This document shows, in pieces, positions 1-7,641 of a stretch of DNA of 64,000 nucleotides. The translations under genes and the position numbers were made by a program. Numbering within the stretch: position 1 is the stretch's first letter; each line of letters begins with the position of its first letter. Origin of the DNA: a virus; IMG/VR virus record IMGVR_UViG_3300042554_002903, positions 1 to 64,000 of that record. One strand, 5' to 3'. The notes under the pieces were generated by a model, which worked only from the letters and a program-made list of their open reading frames with translations, ran no database searches and was not told the DNA's origin.

Positions 1-164
1 CTGATAAAGACGGGAGATTGTGTGCAGCTATCGGATGTCAACTCAAGACCATAGATGAGTGGTTGGAACAGTACGAACAGGTAGGTGAGGAGAATAGCTA
101 CACTCCTGAGCAGATTGAGGAGTATGGTAATGCTCTGCGTTTTATCAAAGAGACATACAAATGA
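1..164 (+). CDS. 3' end of a gene cut by the window edge
   Basis: An open frame enters from the left edge (codons start at base 3) and ends at TGA 162-164. The visible 53 residues are acidic and look helical (a TIDEWLEQYEQVGEE segment, ending FIKETYK). Its stop overlaps the next start by 4 bases (ATGA), the coupling used throughout this operon. Function unknown. Confidence 0.6.
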   Translation, partial: DKDGRLCAAIGCQLKTIDEWLEQYEQVGEENSYTPEQIEEYGNALRFIKETYK

Positions 165-433
165 GAGTATACATCCGCACAATCAATGACGGCGGTATGC
201 CGGTGCGTCAGTACATAGCTGATGACGGCGAGCCCTTCACCCTTGGTACAGAAGCAGAAGTGTTACGCCGGTTGAATGTACATCCTGCTGTGCTCAAAGA
301 GTATGCAGGTGTTAAGCTGACGAAGGAGTACGCCCAAAAGAGATTGGCCCACTGGATGGCCAAGCAGATAGGTACTGATGTTAAACAATTAAAGACCGGA
401 TGGGATGGGAGGCCCAATGATATGCGTAAGTAA
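161..433 (+). CDS. small unknown phage protein with KRLAHWM module
   Basis: 90 residues, coupled to the upstream gene by an ATGA overlap. The N-terminal half is beta-rich (MRVYIRTIND start). The C-terminal half carries the string QKRLAHWM, which recurs as EKRLAHWM in the protein at 57254-57643, so the two share a short module. It is followed by a motif hairpin and a tRNA-like gene, so it ends the first small transcription block. I do not recognise a family. Confidence 0.65.
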   Translation: MRVYIRTINDGGMPVRQYIADDGEPFTLGTEAEVLRRLNVHPAVLKEYAGVKLTKEYAQKRLAHWMAKQIGTDVKQLKTGWDGRPNDMRK

Positions 434-479
434 ATAGGTAGTTTATATTCGATTAAATAAATAATAAATAAACATTTGA

Positions 480-508
480 AATGGGTCTCATATGGTGTGA
501 GACCCATT
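480..508 (+). repeat. inverted pair of the dispersed motif, 10-bp perfect hairpin
   Basis: ATGGGTCTCA (481-490) is followed after a 7-base loop by its exact complement TGAGACCCAT (498-507), with A480/T508 extending the stem. This is the only place where two motif copies face each other closely. No T-run follows, so it is a weak terminator at best. It may instead be a double binding site or a leader hairpin 5' of the tRNA at 516. Confidence 0.7.
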
Positions 509-515
509 CTATATA

Positions 516-604
516 GGGGAGGTGATGAAATCGGTAGACAAATGGAGTAATGTCCAGGGGGTGCATTCTGTCGCCCCGTGCAGGTTCGAGTCCTGCTCTC
601 CCCG
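516..604 (+). tRNA. tRNA-like gene with long variable arm, Leu-like, isotype unresolved
   Basis: The acceptor stem GGGGAGG/TCTCCCC (one G.U) and a perfect T arm GCAGG-TTCGAGT-CCTGC are clear. The D arm (GAAATCGGTAGACA) resembles bacterial tRNA-Leu, and a long variable arm closed by GGGG/CCCC fits class II tRNAs (Leu, Ser, Tyr). The anticodon arm is odd: TGGA/TCCA closes a loop of only 6 bases (GTAATG), so the anticodon cannot be read with confidence (GTA is possible). CCA is not encoded. Confidence 0.6.
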
Positions 605-626
605 CTAACCAAATTTAAAATAAAAC

Positions 627-1184
627 ATGGGAACAAGTAATTTCTCCTACAATAATACCGACAGGTGTTACGTAGTAATGACGGACGAATTCTTTGAAGT
701 TAATGACTTAAGAGAAGAGGCTTACGCTGTAGCTAATGATGTTGTCACATTCTCTGCTAATATACAGCGTAAAGACGGATACCATGATGGTATGCGCTCA
801 TATCCTTCTCAGTTCCTGCTTCATGTGGACATGAGTGACCGCATCTTCGATGTTGATATCAGTATTTCTTCCCGGTTGATACTCACCTCGGGGTACTACG
901 AACATGCGTGTCTCGACTTCACAACACCTGAGTTCGATCTGTATTCCTCAAATGATTATACGGAAACAGACGAGGTTTATTTATCTGAGTACTTCGTTAT
1001 GGGTACTGACAAGCAGACGGAATATCGTCGACCATTTGTAGAACGCAGGATGGAGAAGATGCACGACAGACTTGTCTCGTTTATGAATGAGTTGTGTGCT
1101 AAGTTGTGTCCCGATACACAATACAGAACTTTTGGACGCTTCAGTAATGGTGAGACCGTGATGGAAAAATGTGAGACCCAATGA
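627..1184 (+). CDS. unknown protein, 185 aa
   Basis: 185 residues, acidic, with mixed alpha/beta character and no recognisable domain. The stop codon overlaps the next start (ATGA) and lies inside a copy of the dispersed motif: GTGAGACCCA ends at 1180, directly against the next ATG. A second partial copy (TGAGACCG) lies 20 bases upstream. It begins the main early plus-strand operon after the tRNA. Confidence 0.65.
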   Translation: MGTSNFSYNNTDRCYVVMTDEFFEVNDLREEAYAVANDVVTFSANIQRKDGYHDGMRSYPSQFLLHVDMSDRIFDVDISISSRLILTSGYYEHACLDFTTPEFDLYSSNDYTETDEVYLSEYFVMGTDKQTEYRRPFVERRMEKMHDRLVSFMNELCAKLCPDTQYRTFGRFSNGETVMEKCETQ

Positions 1185-1426
1185 ATACAGAAAAATATGC
1201 AAGGACATGCTCGTGCTGCGGTGCGGGTATGAATGCCGGCTATGTAATCTTTGATGATTACGCATGCTCGGAAGGCTGCGCAGATAAGATAGCGATGCAG
1301 CACGACTGGTCATCGTACATGGCGATGTGTCTCGCACACGGAAGCCATGACGAAGACAGTGACGAAATCCTACCGGGTGATGACGTCTATTATACAGAGT
1401 GGGACCCCGAAGATAATAAAAATTAA
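1181..1426 (+). CDS. small Cys-rich protein, possible zinc knuckle
   Basis: 81 residues. Four cysteines in the first half (C..C near residues 10-13, then a C..C pair in ACSEGCADK) could bind zinc. The C-terminal third is acidic and ends in Asp/Glu. ATGA overlap with the gene upstream. Family not recognised. Confidence 0.6.
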   Translation: MNTEKYARTCSCCGAGMNAGYVIFDDYACSEGCADKIAMQHDWSSYMAMCLAHGSHDEDSDEILPGDDVYYTEWDPEDNKN

Positions 1427-1428
1427 AC

Positions 1429-1902
1429 ATGGAAATAGCAGCAGGTTACGAGTTGTGCCGTAGTTACATGAATTCCTACGGCCTTGGTTATTGGAAAATT
1501 GAATTAGACCGTAGTAAAAGAAGACTCGGTCGATGTAATCACACCCATAAGACAATCAGTTTGTCCATCCCGTTCATAGAATTGAATGATAAGGACGAGG
1601 TGCTTGATGTCATCTTACATGAGATAGCTCATGCCCTTGCCGGTCCCGGTCATGGTCACGACAGTGTATGGCGGCAGATATGTATCGACATAGGTGCGAG
1701 ACCCCAGGTGTACAATATCACCGCTTTGGTTCCGGCAGGTGTATGGCAAGCACAGTGCGGTATGTGCGGTAATGTATTCCATAAGCACAGACTTGTTAAA
1801 AACATAAGTCGGTGGTGTGGTAGGTGCGGTAGACAACACGGTATGATTGACGCCTGTAAGTTGACATTCAAAAAGGAAAAAATAATTGAAGTAACACGAT
1901 GA
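1429..1902 (+). CDS. SprT-like zinc metalloprotein
   Basis: 157 residues. A zincin helix LHEIAHALAG (HExxH) lies near residue 64 and a third histidine in GPGHGH follows. The C-terminal part has paired cysteines (CGMC and CGRC) of a zinc ribbon. This HExxH plus zinc-ribbon layout is that of the SprT/SprT-like family, whose eukaryotic member SPRTN cleaves DNA-protein crosslinks; the phage role is not established. Length fits SprT-like proteins. Coupled to the next gene by ATGA. Confidence 0.8.
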   Translation: MEIAAGYELCRSYMNSYGLGYWKIELDRSKRRLGRCNHTHKTISLSIPFIELNDKDEVLDVILHEIAHALAGPGHGHDSVWRQICIDIGARPQVYNITALVPAGVWQAQCGMCGNVFHKHRLVKNISRWCGRCGRQHGMIDACKLTFKKEKIIEVTR

Positions 1903-2507
1903 GAAGAGTAAGGAAGCCAGCAACGTGGAATGTATCACGTCTGCGCACGAATTTACGTAAGCTGTACGATGAGTATGTCAATGAGGACATACACTACAGC
2001 GGGTACTACTGGTACAGGGCGGCACATGAGTGGACACACGAGGTAGCGCATCGCTATGGTGTGAGACCCGATGTCGTTGCCGGTATCGTTGCAGCCCTGT
2101 CTCCCGGGGTTACATGGGATGTTAACAAAAAAGATGCGGTTGCGCTTATCGAATACTTCAAAGGTGTGAGGGAGACCGAACCGACTGTGTCTACCTACTA
2201 CCACAATGTACGTAAGGCGGGTTGGATATGGAACGGACAACCCATCGAAGGCGTACTCGGTGGTAATAAGACACGCAACTTCTACTTAAACATCCTCAAC
2301 CCTTATGATAATCATGCCGTAACTATCGACAGACATGCAGTTAAGGCGGCCCGGGGTATGAGTAAGGGGGGTGCTGTTGCTATAACAGATGCACAGTATA
2401 GTATTGTAGCCCATGCCTACCGGATGGAAGCATCGCGGTTGGGCCTCACACCATGTCAGTTCCAGGCTATAACATGGGAAGCCTATAAAACAAAACACAA
2501 TCGTTAA
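1899..2507 (+). CDS. HhH/glycosylase-like phage protein (tentative)
   Basis: 202 residues. The segment from about 50 to 150 (VAGIVAALSPGVTW, a GNKTRNFYLN stretch, then TIDRHAVKAARG) resembles phage proteins with a helix-hairpin-helix glycosylase-like fold: the small/aromatic 'ALSP' loop and the 'IDRHA' aspartate-histidine stretch. Catalysis is not shown. A GGGCCTCAC motif copy lies near its end. Follows the SprT-like gene by ATGA overlap, which may hint at a shared DNA-repair role. Confidence 0.5.
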   Translation: MRRVRKPATWNVSRLRTNLRKLYDEYVNEDIHYSGYYWYRAAHEWTHEVAHRYGVRPDVVAGIVAALSPGVTWDVNKKDAVALIEYFKGVRETEPTVSTYYHNVRKAGWIWNGQPIEGVLGGNKTRNFYLNILNPYDNHAVTIDRHAVKAARGMSKGGAVAITDAQYSIVAHAYRMEASRLGLTPCQFQAITWEAYKTKHNR

Positions 2508-2512
2508 ATAAA

Positions 2513-2544
2513 TTTGCACAATTAAAAAATAAGAAATAAATTTG
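2513..2544 (+). promoter_or_regulatory. Bacteroidota-type promoter
   Basis: TTTG (2513-2516), 20 bp, TAAATTTG (2537-2544), with the start codon at 2552. AATTTGCACA is duplicated, so the -33 of this promoter is the TTTG of the first copy. It drives the small-gene block from 2552. Confidence 0.7.
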
Positions 2545-2551
2545 CACACCC

Positions 2552-2893
2552 ATGTTTAAAATTAAAATCGAAATCGAGGTACCTCAGCGCGTAGTTGAGG
2601 ACATCCTGGTCACAGCCTTTGAAGGTGGTATCAACTACTGGTGCTATAAGGTAACAGGTCATAAAGTAGGTTTTGCATCTGATTGGCTTACCAAAGGGGA
2701 TGGGACTCCCTTAAATTTGCACACAGAGGAAGGTGTTAAGACATTACACATCTCTCATCTTCTTGATGGCTTGAGTAAAGCTATCGCTCAGGGTATGTGT
2801 GAGGCCGATCTCAATGAGGACTGGCACGTCGATGCCGAGCAAGCCGATTGTATTATGCAGCTCGCAGTGTTTGATGAAATAATGTATGGATGA
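2552..2893 (+). CDS. unknown conserved-type phage protein, 113 aa
   Basis: 113 residues. The N-terminal beta segment is followed by a VEDILVTAFEGGINYWCY stretch. Similar 'LVTAxEGGxNYW' segments occur in many small phage proteins of unknown function, which is knowledge of the family and not a function call. Overlaps the next start by 8 bases. The promoter ends 7 bases upstream, so the 5' leader must be very short or absent. Confidence 0.65.
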   Translation: MFKIKIEIEVPQRVVEDILVTAFEGGINYWCYKVTGHKVGFASDWLTKGDGTPLNLHTEEGVKTLHISHLLDGLSKAIAQGMCEADLNEDWHVDAEQADCIMQLAVFDEIMYG

Positions 2894-3161
2894 TATGACA
2901 CAGAAGAATTTTCCCAACGGTTTCACCTCATGGTATGAGACCCATTTCGAAATCTCGGTAGCGATTCATAAGCTATTCGACAGCGAGCACTACCCGGATA
3001 AGATCAGAGAGAGATATGAGGAGAGCGGATACGGTGCACTGTATGAACTGAGCGAGGAGTTGACCGACAAGTTTGAAAAGAAGTACGAGCACAGGGTGTG
3101 GGAAGGTTGCGACTACTACGAAACCCTTAACGAATTCATTGCTGAAGAATTTACACAATAA
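2886..3161 (+). CDS. small acidic helical protein
   Basis: 91 residues, strongly acidic (runs such as LYELSEELTDKFEKKYEHR), likely helical, no recognised domain. Contains a TGAGACCCA motif copy at 2936-2944 in an in-frame position (YETHF). Confidence 0.6.
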   Translation: MDDMTQKNFPNGFTSWYETHFEISVAIHKLFDSEHYPDKIRERYEESGYGALYELSEELTDKFEKKYEHRVWEGCDYYETLNEFIAEEFTQ

Positions 3162-3167
3162 AAAAGT

Positions 3168-3734
3168 ATGAACAGAAAACAAATGCAGGATTACATCAGC
3201 ATGTACAATACGTACCTGTCTGATAACGAACTCATCTCTATAGTGGGTATGATCGCAAGCGAGAAGTTAAGACGTGACGGTATACACCTATATCAAGGTG
3301 TCCCCGCCGGCTTGCGTAATTTTCACCTCAGTACCAAAGAGGGATATGCAGCAGCGATTGATCAACTCGAGGAGCAGTTGGATAAGATGGGCCTCACACT
3401 TGATGAGTACGTGCTATACAGCAGGTATTATGGTCTCTTCGACTCCCACTTCTTCCAGGTCACCGAGCCAGGTAAGGCAAGGGTAAGTGAGTACGGAGTG
3501 AGGACTACGGTAGACTTCCTTCTGTATCTCGTGACGGGTAAGTCGAATGAGGACATGTATGAGGCCGTCTCGATTCTGAAGGACCAACCCAAGTGGCCCA
3601 AGGATCTGGATGTAATGGGCCTCACTGTCAACTTCTACCAGAACGGTAACGTAAAGATCAAGGGATGGAACGATGACATGCAGCGCAGATACCTCGAGTT
3701 CATGGAGATAAGAAGAAAGGTTAAAGCAGTATGA
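3168..3734 (+). CDS. unknown protein, 188 aa
   Basis: 188 residues of mixed helices. Two GGGCCTCAC motif copies (3386 and 3615) both encode Gly-Leu-Thr. Coupled by ATGA to the next gene. No family recognised. Confidence 0.6.
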   Translation: MNRKQMQDYISMYNTYLSDNELISIVGMIASEKLRRDGIHLYQGVPAGLRNFHLSTKEGYAAAIDQLEEQLDKMGLTLDEYVLYSRYYGLFDSHFFQVTEPGKARVSEYGVRTTVDFLLYLVTGKSNEDMYEAVSILKDQPKWPKDLDVMGLTVNFYQNGNVKIKGWNDDMQRRYLEFMEIRRKVKAV

Positions 3735-3916
3735 TAAACCAAAGAGTTACATTCGTCCGCTTCCGTTCTCAGTTGAGAATGACAGGCGTTATCGTAGAGC
3801 AAAAGCACGACAACCATACCGGTCGGCTCTACTACAAGATCAAGGGAGACGATGGCATCTCCTACTTCAGGTACCCTAACGAAATAACAACAGATGATAA
3901 AGTACGTGTTCAGTAA
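3731..3916 (+). CDS. small SH3-like basic protein
   Basis: 61 residues, beta-rich, with a pattern (VTFVRFRSQLRMTGVIVEQ, then YYKIKGDDGISYFRYPNEI) typical of small SH3-like barrels that bind nucleic acid or protein. Function unknown. Overlaps the next gene by 23 bases. Confidence 0.55.
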   Translation: MINQRVTFVRFRSQLRMTGVIVEQKHDNHTGRLYYKIKGDDGISYFRYPNEITTDDKVRVQ

Positions 3917-4166
3917 GAAGAGGGATGAGGCCCATCAGTTTGAGACGGTCTCACACCTACCCGATGAGCAAGTCTTACGAGGCTTGGTACCGGATGGTCA
4001 CTACTCAGACATTCAAAAGATCATGCATAAAGATGACGGTACCCGCTACTTCTGCTCCAGTCAGGAAGAAGTAAGGGACACACCTGAGTTGTATGCTGCC
4101 ATCAATTCCCACCCCTACGGGAAGCTTGCTTTCCATAATGTAACCTTTATACCGCAGGAACTATGA
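3894..4166 (+). CDS. unknown small protein, 90 aa
   Basis: 90 residues, start inside the previous gene. A GATGAGGCCCAT motif copy and a TGAGACGGTCTCA palindrome fall at 3924-3955. ATGA overlap with the following gene. Confidence 0.55.
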   Translation: MIKYVFSKKRDEAHQFETVSHLPDEQVLRGLVPDGHYSDIQKIMHKDDGTRYFCSSQEEVRDTPELYAAINSHPYGKLAFHNVTFIPQEL

Positions 4167-4444
4167 CACCACAGGAAATATTGCACAGCATCTTACTTGA
4201 TGCTAAGGCAAGGATTAAGGATGGGGAGTTGAGAGATGATTATGGTGGGCTAAGTATTGGGATATGCTCGTTCTGTCATTATCATAAAAATAGAACAAAA
4301 CTTTCTCATTTTTTGCTTCTTGAATTGATGGACGAACACAGAGAACTAAAGCAATGGGGAGAGTTTATCGCAGATGAATACGACTTCACAGACCCCAAAC
4401 GCCTCGCACTACTCGACTGGCTCATTGAAAGGACTAAGCCATGA
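4163..4444 (+). CDS. unknown small protein, 93 aa
   Basis: 93 residues with a CSFCHYHKN stretch that could bind metal. From here to about 5.2 kb the DNA is more A/T-rich, and I see none of the dispersed motif copies that are common on both sides. Read with the YopX gene next door, this looks like a cassette acquired later. Confidence 0.55.
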   Translation: MTPQEILHSILLDAKARIKDGELRDDYGGLSIGICSFCHYHKNRTKLSHFLLLELMDEHRELKQWGEFIADEYDFTDPKRLALLDWLIERTKP

Positions 4445-4965
4445 GAGAGATAATATTTCGCGGTAAGCGTGTAGATAACGGTGAGTGGGTGTATGGGCAG
4501 TATGTATTTGCGAATGGTAATTCAAAAATGCTTATTGACAGAACGTCATCAAAACCAAGTGAATGGGTTTATGAAGATATTTGTATAAACAACCACTTAA
4601 TAGTAGTATTCACCCCACCTGACAGACAAGGTTGGGATTACGGAACTCAATTTGACTTTTATAAATGCGACCCAGACACCATAGGACAGTTCACCGGACT
4701 GCTCGACAAGAACGGCACAAAGATTTTTGAGGGGGATATAGTGTTTAATTCAAATAGAACACTGCTTACACTAAAAGAAGACACAAGAACTTATTTGGTT
4801 AGATGGCTCAATGGTAAATACGACAAAGAAAACACTTGGTTGCAAACTAAACCGTCCTTTGAGTTTGAGAAAATTAATCCCGATGGTAAAAACTATATGA
4901 GCCTAATTTTCAATCAGTCTCAAATCGAAGTCATCGGCAACATACACGAAGGAGGTCATCCATGA
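4441..4965 (+). CDS. YopX family protein
   Basis: 174 residues. The N-terminus MREIIFRGKRVDNGEWVYG and the later IGQFTGLLDKNGTKIFEGDI are hallmarks of the YopX family, common in phages and prophages of Firmicutes and Bacteroidota. Function unknown. It sits in the motif-free, A/T-richer 4.2-5.2 kb block and is coupled to both neighbours by ATGA. Confidence 0.85.
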   Translation: MREIIFRGKRVDNGEWVYGQYVFANGNSKMLIDRTSSKPSEWVYEDICINNHLIVVFTPPDRQGWDYGTQFDFYKCDPDTIGQFTGLLDKNGTKIFEGDIVFNSNRTLLTLKEDTRTYLVRWLNGKYDKENTWLQTKPSFEFEKINPDGKNYMSLIFNQSQIEVIGNIHEGGHP

Positions 4966-5156
4966 AACAGATAACAGATAAAACAAAATTAAAACAAGGT
5001 GATATTGACATCTACATCTTGTTGTTGTATATTTGCATCGCGTCTGCCGGTTGTGCTACCCGTGTGATCTCACACGACGGACCCATCAAGAAGGTTAAGC
5101 ACAGAGGTAAGGTGTACACAACCGATTCACCACGAACAATTAAAAGGGATATATGA
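4962..5156 (+). CDS. small putative lipoprotein or membrane protein
   Basis: 64 residues. A hydrophobic stretch (residues 17-31, IYILLLYICIASAGC) ends in a lipobox-like SAGC, but about 16 polar residues precede it, which is long for a signal peptide. It may start later or be a single-pass membrane protein. ATGA-coupled on both sides. Confidence 0.5.
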   Translation: MKQITDKTKLKQGDIDIYILLLYICIASAGCATRVISHDGPIKKVKHRGKVYTTDSPRTIKRDI

Positions 5157-5521
5157 ATACTAAACACACACCGGAACCGTGGATAATTAGCCCTATGGAC
5201 CCATACTGCGTCACAACACAAGACCAGAATGAAGATATTTGCACAGTATTACTAAAGGAAGACGCAGCCCGCATCGTCGCCTGCGTGAACGCCTGTGCAG
5301 GGCTTACAGATGAACATCTGTCCAATATTGCACGCGAAATAAATCTCGGCACAGCAGCTATGATGGAACGCGACCGGCTGCTTAAGCTGCGCGACGAACT
5401 GCTGGCAGCCTTAGAAGAATATCAGCGCATGTATATTACCATTGAGCCAGCCGGTGGATGGCAGGGCGTTTACGAGCAGGGAAAAGCCGCCATCACCAAA
5501 GCGAAAGGAGGTCAGTCATGA
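5153..5521 (+). CDS. unknown phage protein, 122 aa
   Basis: 122 residues. The N-terminus (HTPEPW, then DAARIVACVNACAG) matches a widespread family of small phage/prophage proteins of unknown function. The codons are G/C-richer than those of its left neighbour. Ends with AKGGQS just before a 6-codon ORF that I do not call. Confidence 0.65.
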   Translation: MNTKHTPEPWIISPMDPYCVTTQDQNEDICTVLLKEDAARIVACVNACAGLTDEHLSNIAREINLGTAAMMERDRLLKLRDELLAALEEYQRMYITIEPAGGWQGVYEQGKAAITKAKGGQS

Positions 5522-5545
5522 GCAACACAACAAAATAAAACAGGG

Positions 5546-6040
5546 ATGAACAATAAACTGAGAGACATCAAGGAGATCCGGGGTGACGAGAGCAGGGTGA
5601 TCGTACCCACTACTATGGTCGTGCACCATCGCCTTCTCGGTCGCAAGATGGACCACCGCTTCGCCGGCTTCATCGTCACGGGTCAGAACAAACACGGTGA
5701 TTACGTCACGCTACCGATCATACCCGAACATCAGAGAGGTGTACCGGCACGCAGGTTGAAATGCCTGGAGATGGAAGTCACGTTCTCACCACAGGATGTA
5801 GACGGTAAGCACTACGTATGGGGCAGGGCCTTTCCGGAATTAAATTATCCACCGGGATGGGACTACGACCTCGAGAAATTGGTGATGCCCGATGGGTCTC
5901 ACATCGAGATCGAGAAGATTAAAGAAGACCGGTACATGTACAGCTACGATTCTCTTCTATTCTACCACAGAACTTCGGCACTATTTTATTTGTATGACAA
6001 AAAGAAAGCAGTCCAAACCGGAGGAATCGTTTATATCTGA
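5546..6040 (+). CDS. unknown protein, 164 aa
   Basis: 164 residues, basic at the N-terminus and beta-rich. A full motif copy GATGGGTCTCACATC at 5891-5905 encodes Asp-Gly-Ser-His-Ile. Overlaps the next gene by 47 bases. No recognised domain. Confidence 0.55.
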   Translation: MNNKLRDIKEIRGDESRVIVPTTMVVHHRLLGRKMDHRFAGFIVTGQNKHGDYVTLPIIPEHQRGVPARRLKCLEMEVTFSPQDVDGKHYVWGRAFPELNYPPGWDYDLEKLVMPDGSHIEIEKIKEDRYMYSYDSLLFYHRTSALFYLYDKKKAVQTGGIVYI

Positions 6041-6188
6041 GCACGGCTTCGAGCTACTCACACTGGTATCAGTCATAGGCTTCTGTATCTTCCTGCATTA
6101 CTTCTATGCATGGAGCGAGAAGAAGATGTTGAAAGACATACTCGGACCCTATCATTACGAAAGGCAGTACGGTAGATATGAGAAATAA
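5994..6188 (+). CDS. small single-pass membrane protein
   Basis: 64 residues from ATG 5994; an upstream in-frame extension lies wholly inside the previous gene and is less likely. One transmembrane helix (LLTLVSVIGFCIFLHYFYAW, about residues 20-39) follows a polar Lys/Ser-rich N-terminus, and a charged tail follows. Function unknown. Confidence 0.6.
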   Translation: MTKRKQSKPEESFISEHGFELLTLVSVIGFCIFLHYFYAWSEKKMLKDILGPYHYERQYGRYEK

Positions 6189-6573
6189 AAATTTCAACAA
6201 GAGGGAGAAGTTGAATAAGGAAGGGCTTGATGTCCACACTTTTCAGGTCGGTCTCCCTCAATCAGCTATGAAATTCTACCGGGCCATGATAGAAGAGGAA
6301 GGGCTTGACAGAGTAGAGGATGTCATCGAGATCTATCTTGATGAGTATCTCAAGTCCATGGCTAACCAGGTACGTAAGAGGGTGAGTGGTACAGGTGAGG
6401 TCAACGTAACCATCAACGTACTCGGTACCAAGTATAAGACACTCAAGTTTGTGTGCAATATGCTGGGTATGAGTGAGCCCCAATTCATCCAGTACGTAGC
6501 AATCAATATCGCCAGGCGTTATCGCAGTAAGAAAAGACTGCCGGCCAGAATCTATTTAGCTAAGGACAGATGA
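6178..6573 (+). CDS. double ribbon-helix-helix-like DNA-binding candidate
   Basis: 131 residues. Two segments each look like a ribbon-helix-helix unit: residues about 19-62 (HTFQVGLPQSAMKFYRAMIE, then a long helix) and about 77-117 (NVTINVLGTKYKTLKFVCNM, then GMSEPQFIQYVAINIARRY). A tandem RHH in one chain could recognise an asymmetric site. It is coupled by ATGA to the serine recombinase, so it could be an accessory or regulator. The fold is inferred from sequence pattern only. Confidence 0.5.
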   Translation: MRNKNFNKREKLNKEGLDVHTFQVGLPQSAMKFYRAMIEEEGLDRVEDVIEIYLDEYLKSMANQVRKRVSGTGEVNVTINVLGTKYKTLKFVCNMLGMSEPQFIQYVAINIARRYRSKKRLPARIYLAKDR

Positions 6574-7262
6574 GAGCAGTAATTTATACCCGGGTTTCCT
6601 CTGCAGAACAGGCAGACAATGGTCACTCCCTTACGGTACAGCTTGATAAGTGCAGGTCGTACTGCGTAAGTCGGGGTTGGAAAGAGGTAAGGCATTACTG
6701 CGATGCAGGTATATCTGGCCGGCGCTTCGACAACAGACCCGAGTTGCAACGCATGTTATCCGATACGGATTACGACGTCATCGTTGTGGCCTCGCTATCC
6801 CGCTTCGGTAGGAATACCAGAGAGATACTCAACTCCGTAACCAGTAAGAAGGGTACCGACTTTGTCTTCCTCGACCTGCAGATCGATACCTCAACACCGA
6901 TGGGTAAAGTGATACTCACTATGATGTCAGCACTGGCCGAGCTCGAGAGTGATCAGATCGGTATCCGAACTAAGGAAGTGATTAAGTACCGGAAGGGTAA
7001 TAAGCAGAGCTACTGCGGCAATACTCCACTGGGTTACCGCAACAATGGGAACGGAGATATGGTAGTCATACCTGCAGAGATGTTCACGGTCCAGTCCATC
7101 TTCCAGATGTACAAGGATGGCAGGACATTAACCAATATAGCAACCACGCTGAACCGTAAGGGTTTGAAAGGTAAGAATGGCGGACGCTTTGCCGCCGCAA
7201 CAATTAAACAAATAATTAACAATCCAATTTATGCAAACGATATCAGGGAACAATCTGAGTAA
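6570..7262 (+). CDS. short serine recombinase (resolvase plus recombinase domains)
   Basis: 230 residues. The N-terminal resolvase fold has YTRVSS with the nucleophile serine near residue 10, the QLDKCRSYC helix and SLSRFGRNTREI. It is followed by a 'Recombinase' domain (NTPLGYR, IFQMYKDGRTLTNIATTLNRKG, NNPIYAN). It stops there and lacks the zinc ribbon and coiled coil of large serine integrases (usually 450-600 residues). It could be a phage integrase of unusual size, an invertase-like enzyme or a truncated relic. The frame is intact and the catalytic motifs are kept. Overlaps the next gene by 32 bases. Confidence 0.85.
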   Translation: MRAVIYTRVSSAEQADNGHSLTVQLDKCRSYCVSRGWKEVRHYCDAGISGRRFDNRPELQRMLSDTDYDVIVVASLSRFGRNTREILNSVTSKKGTDFVFLDLQIDTSTPMGKVILTMMSALAELESDQIGIRTKEVIKYRKGNKQSYCGNTPLGYRNNGNGDMVVIPAEMFTVQSIFQMYKDGRTLTNIATTLNRKGLKGKNGGRFAAATIKQIINNPIYANDIREQSE

Positions 7263-7641
7263 ATTAATTCCCTCTCTCAGGAGAGGTGACAGGAAGGCCA
7301 TCTACCTCGGTAGTGGCGAGATCATGAAAATATTTGAGGAGCATGGACGGGAAGTCCTTGAGGAATTCTGCTTCCTTGCCGACGTCACGACATCACCAGC
7401 CGGTGCTAAATATCTGTCGGACTTCGGTATAAATGTTGGTGTCATGGAACGTAAGGTTGGTTACATCGGTATTGTCCTGCGCTACGCTGATGGTACCAAG
7501 AGTGAGGCCATCCGTACTAAGGAGTGGGACAGGGTAGGACAGACCCTGCGAATCAAAGGTGTGGATGATGACATACAGCATGTCTCTCTTTCCGGTGTTG
7601 TATCCATTGTTGAAAACAAAACGATATACTACACCTTATGA
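7231..7641 (+). CDS. unknown protein, 136 aa
   Basis: 136 residues, beginning inside the end of the recombinase gene in another frame. Mixed alpha/beta, no motif recognised. The long overlap makes the exact start uncertain. ATGA-coupled to the DnaA-like gene. Confidence 0.55.
   Translation: MQTISGNNLSKLIPSLRRGDRKAIYLGSGEIMKIFEEHGREVLEEFCFLADVTTSPAGAKYLSDFGINVGVMERKVGYIGIVLRYADGTKSEAIRTKEWDRVGQTLRIKGVDDDIQHVSLSGVVSIVENKTIYYTL

Noticed and set aside
208-636. 142-codon minus-strand ORF over the first tRNA region
   Set aside because: It reads through the tRNA-like gene and the motif hairpin, opposes the operon and lacks a promoter.
5519-5539. Six-codon ORF after the gene at 5153
   Set aside because: Too short to support.
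6570-7262. Calling an integrase with attachment sites
   Set aside because: The enzyme is short and no repeat resembling an att core was found near it, so integration is not claimed.
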